A DNA stretch of 64,000 nucleotides. Source: Bradyrhizobium sp. CCGB12. GTDB taxonomy: Bacteria > Pseudomonadota > Alphaproteobacteria > Rhizobiales > Xanthobacteraceae. Position 1 is the first letter of the stretch; the number at the start of each line of letters is the position of its first letter. The stretch is from positions 8,921,520 to 8,985,519 of the forward strand of contig NZ_JANADO010000001.1 of NCBI RefSeq assembly GCF_024199845.1, in the 5' to 3' direction. Positions 35,529 through 43,824 of this stretch are shown piece after piece. The notes below the pieces were generated by a model. That model was not told the origin of the DNA, made no database searches, and saw only the letters and a program-made list of their open reading frames with translations. The translations under genes were made by a program, and so were the position numbers.

Positions 35529-36746
35529 TCAGGATAATGCCCAAGGCGGAAAGGGATCGCTGAGATTGCGCCAGCTCTGGGGATCGAACCCATTCTCCGA
35601 ATTGGCAAGGCAGGCATCCAGCGAGGCTCGGATGTATGTTTCGTCCATGCCTGAACCGATGAACACAAGCTCCTGACGACGATCGCCCCAAGTGCTGTCC
35701 CATTGATCATTGAGTTGTTGTTGGACGTGAGGATGGCCTGGCCACGTCGACTTCGGGATTGTTGCCCACCAATATCCCATAGGCTCGCACCGACGTTGCA
35801 TCCCTGCAACTGAGAGGACACCCACCCAATCCGGACGGGTCGCAAGCCAGAAATGTCCTTTGGCGCGTAACACACCTGGCCAGGGCCTATTGAGAAAGGA
35901 CAAGAGGCTGACGGGATCGAACGGACGTCTTTCCAAGTAGACGAAACTGGATATGCCGTACTCCTCGGTCTCCGGCACATGGGACGCGGGATTGTATAGC
36001 TCCTTGTCCCAGAGAGGATGTGTCGCAGCCTTCGCTTCATCGAAGAGGCCGGTGTTGAGAATTGTGTGGAGAGGAACGTCGCCAAAGTCGGTCTCGATTG
36101 TGCGCGCCCGGGGATTGAGTGCGGCAACGACCTTGCGCACATCCGCACACGTTGCCTCTGTCACTTCCGACACCTTGTTGATCACGACCACATCAGCAAA
36201 TTCGATCTGCTCAACCAGGAGATCGATGATCGTACGCCCATCGGCCGCATCGCGCAGCTCGCCGTGGTCGCGTAAAAGATCGCGACTGCTATACTTGGCG
36301 AGCAGGTCCGTGGCGTCCACGACCGTCACCATCGTGTCGAGTTTCGCAAGATCAGAGAGCGAGACACCGGCTTCGTCGCGAAAGGAGAAAGTTGCCGCGA
36401 CAGGGAGAGGTTCAGAAATCCCGGTCCCTTCAATCAGAAGATAGTCAAAGCGCCGTTCTTCGGCCAATCGCCTGACCTCGAGCAAGAGATCGTCGCGTAG
36501 CGTGCAGCATATGCAACCATTGCTGAGCTCCACGAGTGTTTCGGTCGTATGCGATAGGTTTGCGCCACCGTTGCGAACCAGATCCGCGTCTATGTTCAAC
36601 TGACTCATGTCATTGACGATGACGGCAACCCGGAGGCCCTCACGATTCCTCAGCACGTGGTTAAGCAGTGTCGTCTTCCCCGAACCCAGAAATCCGCTGA
36701 GCACGGTGACTGGTAGCCGATTGGCGGCGCTTGCTCCCTCTTGCAT
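35529..36746 (-). CDS. CobW/COG0523 family GTP-binding metallochaperone
   Basis: 405 residues from ATG 36746, with AGGGAGAC just upstream; an in-frame start at 36818 adds 24 residues that do not fit the family. Walker A is [13 protein letters not shown] (about 18-30). The metal-binding CxCC motif is [12 protein letters not shown] (Cys78, 80, 81), switch/NKxD is VVINKVSEV, and the CobW C-terminal domain begins near [14 protein letters not shown]. This family delivers zinc or another metal to client enzymes under metal limitation. No zinc-sensor site could be identified with confidence. An AT-rich stretch (about 36866-36915) lies upstream and probably contains the promoter. Confidence 0.88.
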   Translation of the reverse strand: MQEGASAANRLPVTVLSGFLGSGKTTLLNHVLRNREGLRVAVIVNDMSQLNIDADLVRNGGANLSHTTETLVELSNGCICCTLRDDLLLEVRRLAEERRFDYLLIEGTGISEPLPVAATFSFRDEAGVSLSDLAKLDTMVTVVDATDLLAKYSSRDLLRDHGELRDAADGRTIIDLLVEQIEFADVVVINKVSEVTEATCADVRKVVAALNPRARTIETDFGDVPLHTILNTGLFDEAKAATHPLWDKELYNPASHVPETEEYGISSFVYLERRPFDPVSLLSFLNRPWPGVLRAKGHFWLATRPDWVGVLSVAGMQRRCEPMGYWWATIPKSTWPGHPHVQQQLNDQWDSTWGDRRQELVFIGSGMDETYIRASLDACLANSENGFDPQSWRNLSDPFPPWALS

Positions 36747-36940
36747 AAGTCTCCCTGGCCGATGACCTGCGGACCGGACAACATTGACGGAAGCAGCTAG
36801 TGGTCCAGAAGGTCGCATCGCAATGATTTGGACCTGCCCGTCGCGCTCTCAGACCCCTGTAACTAGTTAATGCAGTGTCAATATTTAAATTATTATTGTG
36901 ATCTGCAAATTAAATCAAGGTGCGGCCGGCCAACGTGTTT

Positions 36941-37861
36941 TTAACGGGCGACGTTTCGGGTTCGTGGATTGGCTGCGAACCGGTGTTCCGGGAGGCCCTG
37001 CGCGATGCACTGAATGGCGAGGAGATGGCCCGCTTCAGGCTCTGCACTCAATTGTCCGGCGTCGAGAAACCTGCGCGCGCTTGTGACGAACATCGTCCTC
37101 AGATCGCTGCCGCCGAAGCACACACATGTCGGATTCGTCACGGGCAGGGGAATGATGGTGTCGATCCGGCCGTCGGGTCGATAACGCACGATCCGGCTAC
37201 CTGAGAAGAACGCCGTCCAAAGCCCGCCATCAACATCGACGCAAGCTCCGTCAGGCCGCTCCCTGTACGCCGCATAGTCTGCAAAGAGCCGCTTGTTGCC
37301 GATCACGCCGTCGTCGAGATCGAAATCGAAACACCAAGTGCGGTATCGCCGGGTATCGGTGAAATACATGGTGCGATTGTCCGGCGAAAACGCGATTCCA
37401 TTCGTCACGATGACACCCCCAAACATGCGCGTCGTCGTGCCATCGCCGTCAATCCGATAGAGCGAGCCGTTGGGCCGATGCAGCTCGTTGTCCATGGTTC
37501 CGATCCAGAGACGGCCGCGTGCATCGACGCGCCCGTCATTGAGCCGGTTATCCAAGCCGCGTTCGACATCGCAGAACTGGTGCAACTGATCACTTGTCGG
37601 ATCCCGGCGCCGCAAGCATAGATCCTGCGCCAGGATGTGCGGGCCGTCGGACGTCAAGGCCTGGCTTCCGAGAAAGCTGCAGTCATAACGAGATGACGTG
37701 TGGACGCCGGTCGACGGATCGAACGATTGATGAAGCTGCCGGTCGATATCGACCCACCAAAGCTTGGCTGACCGGTCGCACCAGAGCGGCGTCTCGCCCA
37801 AGAGGTCGCCTGCAGGCACCGCGGTTTCCACCTTCCGGGTCGCGATGATCGTCGCCGTCAC
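36941..37861 (-). CDS. SMP-30/gluconolactonase/LRE family protein
   Basis: 306 residues from GTG 37861, preceded by GAAGGGG. The longer frame to 37972 overlaps the regulator gene and is unlikely. Beta-propeller metal-site blocks are present: LGETPLWCDRSAKLWWVD (Glu), GRVDARGRLWIGTMD, VTNGIAFSPDNRTMYFTDT (Asn) and RPDGACVDVDGGLWTAFFSG (Asp). Such enzymes hydrolyse sugar-acid or other lactones with a divalent metal. The last 30 residues are basic and look unlike the family. It follows gntR by 11 bases, so both are in one minus-strand unit divergent from the TRAP operon. Confidence 0.85.
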   Translation of the reverse strand: MTATIIATRKVETAVPAGDLLGETPLWCDRSAKLWWVDIDRQLHQSFDPSTGVHTSSRYDCSFLGSQALTSDGPHILAQDLCLRRRDPTSDQLHQFCDVERGLDNRLNDGRVDARGRLWIGTMDNELHRPNGSLYRIDGDGTTTRMFGGVIVTNGIAFSPDNRTMYFTDTRRYRTWCFDFDLDDGVIGNKRLFADYAAYRERPDGACVDVDGGLWTAFFSGSRIVRYRPDGRIDTIIPLPVTNPTCVCFGGSDLRTMFVTSARRFLDAGQLSAEPEAGHLLAIQCIAQGLPEHRFAANPRTRNVAR

Positions 37862-37872
37862 CTCGCGCCCCT

Positions 37873-38541
37873 TCAGCGCAGCGAGCTGTTCGCGAGCGCA
37901 TGCGCGACGCAATTGTTGACGTGCGAAGAGAGCACCTGCTTTGCCGTCTCGGCGTCTCGCTTCAGCGCGCATTCGAGCAGCGCCCTGTGCTGCGCGGCCG
38001 GCTCGGCGCCGCGATAGTGGAAAGCAACCATCTGGTAGCGGAAGTACTTGTCGAAGACGAGGCTATGCGTCTCCATGAGAAGGTGCGATCCGCAATTCGA
38101 GATCAGCGCCTGATGGAATTCGCCGTCGTAGCGCTTCCACTGTTCCGGCTCCCCGATCCCGGAGTCCATGAGTCGCTCCGTCGAGGCGAGCTTGTGATGC
38201 GCCGAGACGATGCGTCCCTCCCATTCGACATCGGCGTTGGCGAACGAGACGGCCATCGCGTGGGACTCGAGCAGCAGACGTAAGCCGGCGAGCTCGCGCA
38301 GATTGTCGGCGGAAACTGCGGCGACCTCAAAACCGCGCTTGCCTTCCGCCCTGACGAAGCCCTCGGCAGCCAAGCGGCTCAGAACCTCGCGCAGCGTGCT
38401 GACGCTCACAGCGTAGGTTTCGCGCAGCGCCTCGAGCTTGAGCTTATGGCTCGGCGCAAGCCGGCCAAAAATGATGTCCGTCCGGATCCGGCGATAACCG
38501 TCCTCGCCGACGGCTGATTCTTCTTTCTCGATCAAAGACAT
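37873..38541 (-). CDS. GntR family regulator, FadR/FCD subfamily
   Basis: 222 residues. The winged HTH is at about 8-75 (GYRRIRTDIIFGRLAPSHKL, LRETYAVSVSTLREVLSRLAAEGFV). The FCD effector domain follows, with DGEFHQALISNCGSHLL and AQHRALLECAL carrying Asp/His ligands of the usual metal-bound carboxylate pocket. FCD regulators sense organic acids and usually repress neighbouring catabolic genes. The gene is divergent from the TRAP operon, with repeated TCATATGATA sites between the two starts. Confidence 0.9.
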   Translation of the reverse strand: MSLIEKEESAVGEDGYRRIRTDIIFGRLAPSHKLKLEALRETYAVSVSTLREVLSRLAAEGFVRAEGKRGFEVAAVSADNLRELAGLRLLLESHAMAVSFANADVEWEGRIVSAHHKLASTERLMDSGIGEPEQWKRYDGEFHQALISNCGSHLLMETHSLVFDKYFRYQMVAFHYRGAEPAAQHRALLECALKRDAETAKQVLSSHVNNCVAHALANSSLR

Positions 38542-38592
38542 CGCGTCGACCTTGCTGAACGGGGCGGGGGCGCACAGCCCTCGATTCCAGGC

Positions 38593-38656
38593 TCATATGA
38601 TACCAAAATCATATGATAAAATCCATTTCCTATTTTGACTCTCGTATTCTCATATG
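38593..38656. promoter_or_regulatory. Repeated TCATATGATA sites, probable GntR operator
   Basis: TCATATGATA occurs at 38593-38602 and again at 38609-38618, 16 bases apart, with the second copy extended to the perfect palindrome ATCATATGAT. A third TCATATG lies at 38650-38656. All are in the 176-base gap between gntR and the TRAP binding-protein gene, where an FCD-type repressor is expected to bind. Confidence 0.65.
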
Positions 38657-38717
38657 CTTTCTTCCTGGGGTCAAAGCCGCGGCGCCAGACCGCGGCATCA
38701 TCACTGGGAGGGTCGGC

Positions 38718-39731
38718 ATGCGCAGGACGATGCTTGGCTTGGCGGTCGCGGTGAGCGCTGTGCTCACGGCTTTGCCCGCCGCGGCACAGGTGCAGGAGCG
38801 GACGATCCGCTGGGGGCACCTCAACAATACGGATCACCCGGTCAGTCTCGGCGTGCAGAAATTCGCGGAGGTGCTGGCCGCCAAGAGCGGCGGCAAGCTG
38901 AAGATCCGCGAGTTTCCCGCGTCCCAGCTCGGAAACGAAATGCAGCAGCAGTCGGCCGTTCGCGGCGGCACCCAAGAGGTGTTCTCGGCCTCGACGACGT
39001 CGCTGGCGGGCGTCGTCAAGGACCTCGGCCTGTTCGATTTCCCCTTCATCGTCGCCACCTTCGACCAGGCGACGGCGCTCGCCGATGGCGCATTCGGCAA
39101 GGCAATGATGGATCTCCTGCCTGAGAAGGATCTCATTCCGCTCGGTTACTGGGGGCTGGGATTCCGTAACGTCACCAACAGCAGAGGGCCGGTTTCGAAG
39201 GTCGAAGACCTGGCCGGCCTGAAGCTGCGCGTCATTCCGAACCCGGTCTATCTGGAGACCTTCAAGGCGTTCAAGGCCAACCCGGTGCCGATGGCGTTTG
39301 GCGAACTCTATACTGCACTTGAGAACAAGACGGTCGATGGCCAGGAAAACCCTTACAGCGTCATCCTGTCGAACAAGTTCAATGAAGTGCAGAAATACGT
39401 TTCGGCGACGAACCACACCTTCACCCAGAACATCATCATCGTCAGCAAGAAGTTCTGGGACAAGCTCTCGCCCGAGGAGCAGAAGATGTTCCGCGATACT
39501 TACGCAGAGACGATTCAGTACCAGCGTGACCAGACCAGGCGGGCCGCCGATCAGGCGCTCGGCGAGCTGAAGGCCAAGGGTATGCAATTCAACGAGATTG
39601 CGCCTTCGGAATACGCGCGCATGCAGGAGGCCGTGAAGCCGGTCATCGAGAAGTTCTCCGGTGAATATGACCCCGACAAGGTGAAGCTGTTCAATGCCGA
39701 GCTCGCTCGTATTCGCAGCACGGTCAAGTGA
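38718..39731 (+). CDS. TRAP transporter substrate-binding protein (DctP family)
   Basis: 337 residues from ATG 38718, with GGGAGGGT as ribosome site. A signal peptide (TMLGLAVAVSAVLTALPAAAQ) is followed by the DctP fold: IRWGHLNNTDHPVSLGVQKF, GTQEVFSASTTSLAGVVKDL, GLKLRVIPNPVYLETFKAFK (the Arg that grips the carboxylate) and PMAFGELYTALENKTVDGQE. It captures an organic acid in the periplasm and hands it to the DctQM permease encoded next. The neighbouring lactonase and AroQ-like genes suggest a polyhydroxy-carboxylate ligand; the identity is not determined. Confidence 0.92.
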   Translation: MRRTMLGLAVAVSAVLTALPAAAQVQERTIRWGHLNNTDHPVSLGVQKFAEVLAAKSGGKLKIREFPASQLGNEMQQQSAVRGGTQEVFSASTTSLAGVVKDLGLFDFPFIVATFDQATALADGAFGKAMMDLLPEKDLIPLGYWGLGFRNVTNSRGPVSKVEDLAGLKLRVIPNPVYLETFKAFKANPVPMAFGELYTALENKTVDGQENPYSVILSNKFNEVQKYVSATNHTFTQNIIIVSKKFWDKLSPEEQKMFRDTYAETIQYQRDQTRRAADQALGELKAKGMQFNEIAPSEYARMQEAVKPVIEKFSGEYDPDKVKLFNAELARIRSTVK

Positions 39732-39741
39732 CGGGTCCTCG

Positions 39742-40257
39742 ATGGCAAAGATCCTCGATGTCTACTGCGAGGTCTTGAAGGCGGCGATCGCCGTTTGCCT
39801 TGCAGCGATGGTCGTCCTGGTATTCAGCAACGTCGTCCTCCGCTATGCCTTCAACTCCGGCATCGCAGTGTCGGAGGAACTGTCCCGCTGGCTGCTTGTC
39901 TGGCTGACCTTCCTCGGGGCAATCGTTGGCTTGCGCCAGCATGCCCATCTGGGTGTCGATACACTGGTGCGTGCGCTCCCGCCCCGCGGCAGATTCATCT
40001 GCTTCGTCATCAGCTATTTACTGATGCTGTATGCCGATTGGCTGCTGACGCTCGGGAGCTGGAAGCAGGCGGTTCTCACATTCGGCGATGCGGCGCCGGC
40101 GTCGGGTATGTCGGTCGGTCTATTCTTTTATTCGTCTGGGCTCGTATTCGGCGTTTCGGCAGCCGTGATCCTCGCCTATGACCTATTTCGCGTGGTCACC
40201 GGCGCGGCAAGCGAAGAAGAGCTCATCGCAGTAAAGGAAAGCGACGAGCACGCTTGA
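39742..40257 (+). CDS. TRAP transporter small permease (DctQ family)
   Basis: 171 residues from ATG 39742, 10 bases after the binding-protein gene; an earlier in-frame start would overlap it. Four membrane segments are visible, with the family signature NVVLRYAFNSGIAVSEELSRWLLVWLTFLG followed by RQHAHLGVDTLVRALP (quoted as two blocks). It forms the inner-membrane complex with DctM. Confidence 0.9.
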   Translation: MAKILDVYCEVLKAAIAVCLAAMVVLVFSNVVLRYAFNSGIAVSEELSRWLLVWLTFLGAIVGLRQHAHLGVDTLVRALPPRGRFICFVISYLLMLYADWLLTLGSWKQAVLTFGDAAPASGMSVGLFFYSSGLVFGVSAAVILAYDLFRVVTGAASEEELIAVKESDEHA

Positions 40258-40291
40258 GCGCAAAGGCTCTGGTTGCCCGTCCGATTGCAGC

Positions 40292-41572
40292 ATGACGATC
40301 GCCGTCTTCACATTCTCCCTCCTCGGCGCCATGGCGCTCGGCATGCCGATCGCGTTCGCGCTGATCGTCTGCGGCGTTGCGCTGATGCACTATCTCGATA
40401 TCTTCGATTCGCAGATCGTCGCGCAGAACATCATCAACGGGGCCGACAGTTTCCCGCTGATGGCGGTTCCGTTCTTCATGCTTGCTGGCGAAATCATGAA
40501 CAAAGGCGGGTTGGCGAAGCGCATCGTGGACATCGCGCTGGCGCTCGTCGGACATGTGCGCGGCGGACTAGGCTACGTGGCGATCCTGGCATCCTGCGCC
40601 TTGGCCTCGCTGTCCGGATCGGCCGCCGCGGATGCCGCTGCGCTCGCTGCCCTGCTGGTCCCGATGATGGTCGCCGCGGGCCACAAGAAGATGTATGCGG
40701 CAGGCCTTGTCGCGGCGGGAGGGATCATCGCTCCCGTCATTCCGCCGAGCATCAGCTTTGTCTTGTTTGGGGTTGCCGGCGGCGTCTCGATCTCGAAGCT
40801 GTTCCTGGCTGGCATCGTGCCCGGGCTGCTTCTGGGCGTCGGACTTTGCTTCGCCTGGTGGTGGGTGGCTCGCAACGAGAACATCGAAAGCCCACCGCGG
40901 AAGTCGTTGGTCGAGATTGGCCGGGCAGTGGTCGACGGGTTCTGGGCGCTGATGCTGCCGGTCATCATCGTCGTCGGCCTGCGGTTCGGGATCTTCACGC
41001 CGACCGAGGCTGCGGTGGTCGTCGCCGTGTATGCGCTGTTCGTGGCGACCTGCATCTATCGGGAGCTGAAGCTGTCGCAGCTTTATGAGGTCGTGGTCTC
41101 GGCGGCGCTCAGCACCAGCATCGTGATGTTCCTGGTCGCGGCGGCGCTGGTCTCGTCCTGGCTGATCACGGTCGCGGAAATCGCAACGCAGGTGGCGGAC
41201 CTGGTGCGCCCGCTCATGGGTAGCCCGACGCTGCTGATGGTTGCGATCATGATCCTTGTCGTCATCGTCGGTACGGCGCTCGACATGGCGCCGACGATCC
41301 TGATCCTCACGCCGATCCTGATGCCGATCATCAAGCAGGCCGGTATCGATCCGGTCTATTTCGGCGTGCTCTTTATCATCAACAATGCGATCGGGCTGAT
41401 CACGCCGCCTGTTGGGGTTGTCCTGAACGTCGTATGCGGCGTCTCGCGGATCAGCATGGAGGAGGTCATCAAGGGCGTCTGGCCGTTCATGGTCGCCCAG
41501 CTCGTCGTGCTGTTTCTGATGGTGCTCTTCCCGCAACTCGTCACGGGACCCGCGAAGTGGTTCGGTGGTTGA
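40292..41572 (+). CDS. TRAP transporter large permease (DctM family)
   Basis: 426 residues with about 12 membrane segments. Conserved blocks include FPLMAVPFFMLAGEIMNKGG, SCALASLSGSAAADAAAL, GGIIAPVIPPSISFVLFG and NNAIGLITPPVGVVLNV, all standard for DctM. It imports the ligand using a sodium gradient. The 3' end overlaps slightly with the frame upstream of the dehydratase start; the true gap to that start is 25 bases. Confidence 0.93.
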   Translation: MTIAVFTFSLLGAMALGMPIAFALIVCGVALMHYLDIFDSQIVAQNIINGADSFPLMAVPFFMLAGEIMNKGGLAKRIVDIALALVGHVRGGLGYVAILASCALASLSGSAAADAAALAALLVPMMVAAGHKKMYAAGLVAAGGIIAPVIPPSISFVLFGVAGGVSISKLFLAGIVPGLLLGVGLCFAWWWVARNENIESPPRKSLVEIGRAVVDGFWALMLPVIIVVGLRFGIFTPTEAAVVVAVYALFVATCIYRELKLSQLYEVVVSAALSTSIVMFLVAAALVSSWLITVAEIATQVADLVRPLMGSPTLLMVAIMILVVIVGTALDMAPTILILTPILMPIIKQAGIDPVYFGVLFIINNAIGLITPPVGVVLNVVCGVSRISMEEVIKGVWPFMVAQLVVLFLMVLFPQLVTGPAKWFGG

Positions 41573-41597
41573 TTACCCCATGGAGAAGGAGCAGCCG

Positions 41598-42092
41598 ATG
41601 ACCACGAGGATCATGGTCTTGAACGGCCCCAATCTCAATTTCCTCGGCATCAGGGAGCCGCACATTTACGGCTCGACGACGCTTGGTGAAATCGAGGCGA
41701 ACTGCGAGGAGGCCGCGAGACTTTTGGACGTCTCGCTCTCGTTCCATCAATCGAATATCGAGGGCGAGCTCGTAGGTTTAATCCAATCGGCGCATGGCAA
41801 TGCGGACGCGATCATCATGAACCCGGCGGCATTCTCATTCACGTCGATTGCTCTGATCGATGCCCTGAAGATCTTCGATGGTCCGAAGATCGAAGTCCAC
41901 ATCTCGAACATCCATGCCAGGGACGAGCTTCACAGGCATTCCATCACATCAAGCGCTTCGACCGCCGTGATCTGCGGGCTTGGACCTTACGGCTATATCG
42001 CGGCCATTCTGGCCGTGGTTCAACGGCTCGGGCGCTTGCCCGGTGCCGTTCCCTCCGCCTTGCACGGCCTCACGCCGACGGGCGGCGCATAG
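41598..42092 (+). CDS. Type II 3-dehydroquinate dehydratase-like protein
   Basis: 164 residues from ATG 41598, with GGAGAAGGAG upstream. It keeps the type II dehydroquinase core: NGPNLNFLG (Asn12), Arg19, the lid Tyr24 in IYGS, HQSNIEGELV, Glu99, His101 in EVHISN, and Arg108. It departs from the usual NPGGYTHTS block, reading NPAAFSFTS, so the substrate-binding His81 is Phe. The usual Arg112 is His. Dehydroquinase converts 3-dehydroquinate to 3-dehydroshikimate in aromatic biosynthesis or quinate breakdown. The changed residues and the TRAP-operon setting suggest a catabolic or altered-substrate enzyme. It may not be the housekeeping aroQ. Confidence 0.85.
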   Translation: MTTRIMVLNGPNLNFLGIREPHIYGSTTLGEIEANCEEAARLLDVSLSFHQSNIEGELVGLIQSAHGNADAIIMNPAAFSFTSIALIDALKIFDGPKIEVHISNIHARDELHRHSITSSASTAVICGLGPYGYIAAILAVVQRLGRLPGAVPSALHGLTPTGGA

Positions 42093-42107
42093 AGCAGGGA
42101 GTGCAGA

Positions 42108-42572
42108 GTGCGAGGCGAAGGTTTTCTGGCGATCTGGGGCGACATCGAGCTGGCGGATCTGACGGACTACCGGCACTGGCTGACGCGTGAGCACACCACC
42201 GAACGGGTGATGACCAAAGGCTTCCTCGCTTGTCGCGTCTTTCACGCGATGCAGGCGGACAGAAACCGCTATTTCATATTATACGAGCTGGAAGCCGCGG
42301 AAGTCCTCGACGGAGAGGCGTATCTGGCTCGTCTCAACTCGCCGACGCCGTGGTCACAGCGCATCATGCCGCGCCTGGGCAATTTCATGCGCGGAGGTGG
42401 CAATGTGACTGCCCGGGGCGGTCGCGGTGAGGGCCATCGCCGGGGTCGTGCGGATCGAACGATCGCCGCGCGATCCGGGAGGGCTTGCGAATGCCATAGC
42501 TCGTTGCGACGGCGTGGTCGCCGTCCAGATCGGTGCGACGGATCAAGCCCGGACGTCCGTGCCTACCATTGA
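42108..42572 (+). CDS. Hypothetical protein, first half of a frame-split gene
   Basis: Starts at GTG 42108, 15 bases after the dehydratase. The first 100 residues look like a real alpha/beta domain of the EthD or dimeric alpha-beta-barrel kind: FLAIWGDIELADLTDYRHWL, FLACRVFHAMQADRNRYFIL, YLARLNSPTPWSQRIMP. After about residue 104 (42420) the translation becomes Arg/Gly-rich, and protein-like sequence continues instead in the +1 frame (next entry). Either the gene has a one-base shift near 42412-42430 or the two halves are coupled separate proteins. Real coding probably ends near 42425 in this frame. Confidence 0.5.
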   Translation: MRGEGFLAIWGDIELADLTDYRHWLTREHTTERVMTKGFLACRVFHAMQADRNRYFILYELEAAEVLDGEAYLARLNSPTPWSQRIMPRLGNFMRGGGNVTARGGRGEGHRRGRADRTIAARSGRACECHSSLRRRGRRPDRCDGSSPDVRAYH

Positions 42573-42762
42573 AAAGGGCATGCGGAACAGCGAAGGCTTT
42601 TTTGCCGGACTGCTGATGATCGAAGCACTCGACGAAGCGGCGGTGCGGACTGCCTGGCGCAATGCCGTCGAGGTGGCGCCCGATGTCGTTGGCATCCTTG
42701 ATGATCCTGAGATCTACCAAAGCATATTCGCGCTCGACGCACGCATCGCCGATATCGGATGA
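42427..42762 (+). CDS. Hypothetical protein, second half of a frame-split gene
   Basis: GTG 42427 opens 111 residues of ordinary-looking sequence: AIAGVVRIERSPRDPGGLAN, AIARCDGVVAVQIGATDQAR, FFAGLLMIEALDEAAVRTAW. This is a second ferredoxin-like half resembling the first half encoded in the other frame. There is no ribosome site of its own; CGGGGCGGTCGCG precedes it. Its frame has a stop (TGA, 42406-42408) just upstream, so the frame change must fall between 42409 and about 42430. As a single gene it would be about 218 residues. It converges on the DeoR regulator. Confidence 0.5.
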   Translation: MRAIAGVVRIERSPRDPGGLANAIARCDGVVAVQIGATDQARTSVPTIEKGMRNSEGFFAGLLMIEALDEAAVRTAWRNAVEVAPDVVGILDDPEIYQSIFALDARIADIG

Positions 42763-42800
42763 TGCGGTCGAAGGGTCGTCCGCAGGGCTCAACAGCACGA

Positions 42801-43589
42801 TCAAGTCGCTCGGTGGCCAGCATTGCCTGCGGTGTGAATTCGATCGCTATATTTGAGCGCGATCGGCTGGAACGCCGGAGGTAACTGATCATCAATGACG
42901 AGATGGTGGCAGTCGTCGAGATGGCCGCCCCGAACCGTCGCATTACGCCCGAACTTGGTGATGTCGGCCACGAGCACGGACGTTCTCGAATTGGCGGCGA
43001 TGGATTGCCGTGCCTTGACCTCATCGACATGGAAATCGAGCAGCGTGCCGTCCTGATCAACGCCGCCGACGCCGAATATCCCGAAATCGGCGCGGAAACC
43101 CGAGAAGAAACGCGCGGCGGCCTCGCCAATGATATCGCGGTCGAGTGGCCGCAGCGTGCCGCCCGCAATGGTGATCTCCACGTCGGGATTGTGTGCGAAC
43201 GCTGCGGCCACGTTCAGGCTGTTGGTGATCACCCGCAGATCCCGCCGGCGGGAGAGTGCCTGCGCGACATATTCGGGCGTCGTGCCGAGCCCGATCATCA
43301 GCGACGTCCCGTCGGGGATAAGGTTGGCGGTCGCGTGCGCGATGCGCCGCTTGGCGTTGGCGTTCAACCTATGCCTGCTGCCATAGGCGAGGTTTTGGTT
43401 CTGGACGGGCAGGCTGACCCCGCCATGCACCCGCCGGAGCAGTCCCTGGTCGCAAAGCGCATTCGCAAGGCGGCGGATGGTCTGCTGCGTGACGTCGAAG
43501 CGCGCCGCGAGCTGCTCGATGGAGGCGGAGCCCTGCTCGCGCACGATCTCCAATATGTGGGCCTGACGTGTCGTGGCGGTCTTGAGCAT
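42801..43589 (-). CDS. DeoR/GlpR family transcriptional regulator
   Basis: 262 residues from ATG 43589, preceded by CGGAGAGC. The DeoR HTH is RQAHILEIVREQGSASIEQL followed by AARFDVTQQTIRRLANAL. The sugar-phosphate-sensing DeoRC domain has MIGLGTTPEYVAQAL, LRVITNSLNVAAAF, GGTLRPLDRDIIGEAAARFF and FGVGGVDQDGTLLDFHVDE. GlpR-type members answer to glycerol 3-phosphate or another phosphorylated sugar. It is divergent from the ABC importer operon, with a 16-bp palindrome between the starts, and very probably represses that operon. Confidence 0.9.
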   Translation of the reverse strand: MLKTATTRQAHILEIVREQGSASIEQLAARFDVTQQTIRRLANALCDQGLLRRVHGGVSLPVQNQNLAYGSRHRLNANAKRRIAHATANLIPDGTSLMIGLGTTPEYVAQALSRRRDLRVITNSLNVAAAFAHNPDVEITIAGGTLRPLDRDIIGEAAARFFSGFRADFGIFGVGGVDQDGTLLDFHVDEVKARQSIAANSRTSVLVADITKFGRNATVRGGHLDDCHHLVIDDQLPPAFQPIALKYSDRIHTAGNAGHRAT

Positions 43590-43663
43590 GGGCTCTCCGT
43601 TCCCAACGAAAGTATCATTCGAACGTCGAAAACGCAATTTTCTGTTTCATATGGCGCCATGGT

Positions 43664-43679
43664 ATGTTCATATGAACAT
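43664..43679. promoter_or_regulatory. 16-bp palindrome, probable DeoR operator
   Basis: ATGTTCATATGAACAT is a perfect palindrome lying 75 bases from the deoR-type start and 145 bases before the ABC operon start. A related half-site, TGTTTCATATG, lies just to its left (43643-43653). Two similar sites in a divergent promoter region fit a DeoR-family repressor. Confidence 0.65.
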
Positions 43680-43824
43680 GATAGTCGCTACGCCGATCGA
43701 AATCGCGTGGCTCGAGGGAGGGATGCATGGACCGGTCTTCCTGCGGCGACCGGCCTTGCCTTGCTCCGTTGGAGCGAGACGCAGCCAGCGCGCGTAGCTG
43801 CATCATGCAGAGAGCGAACCGGTC

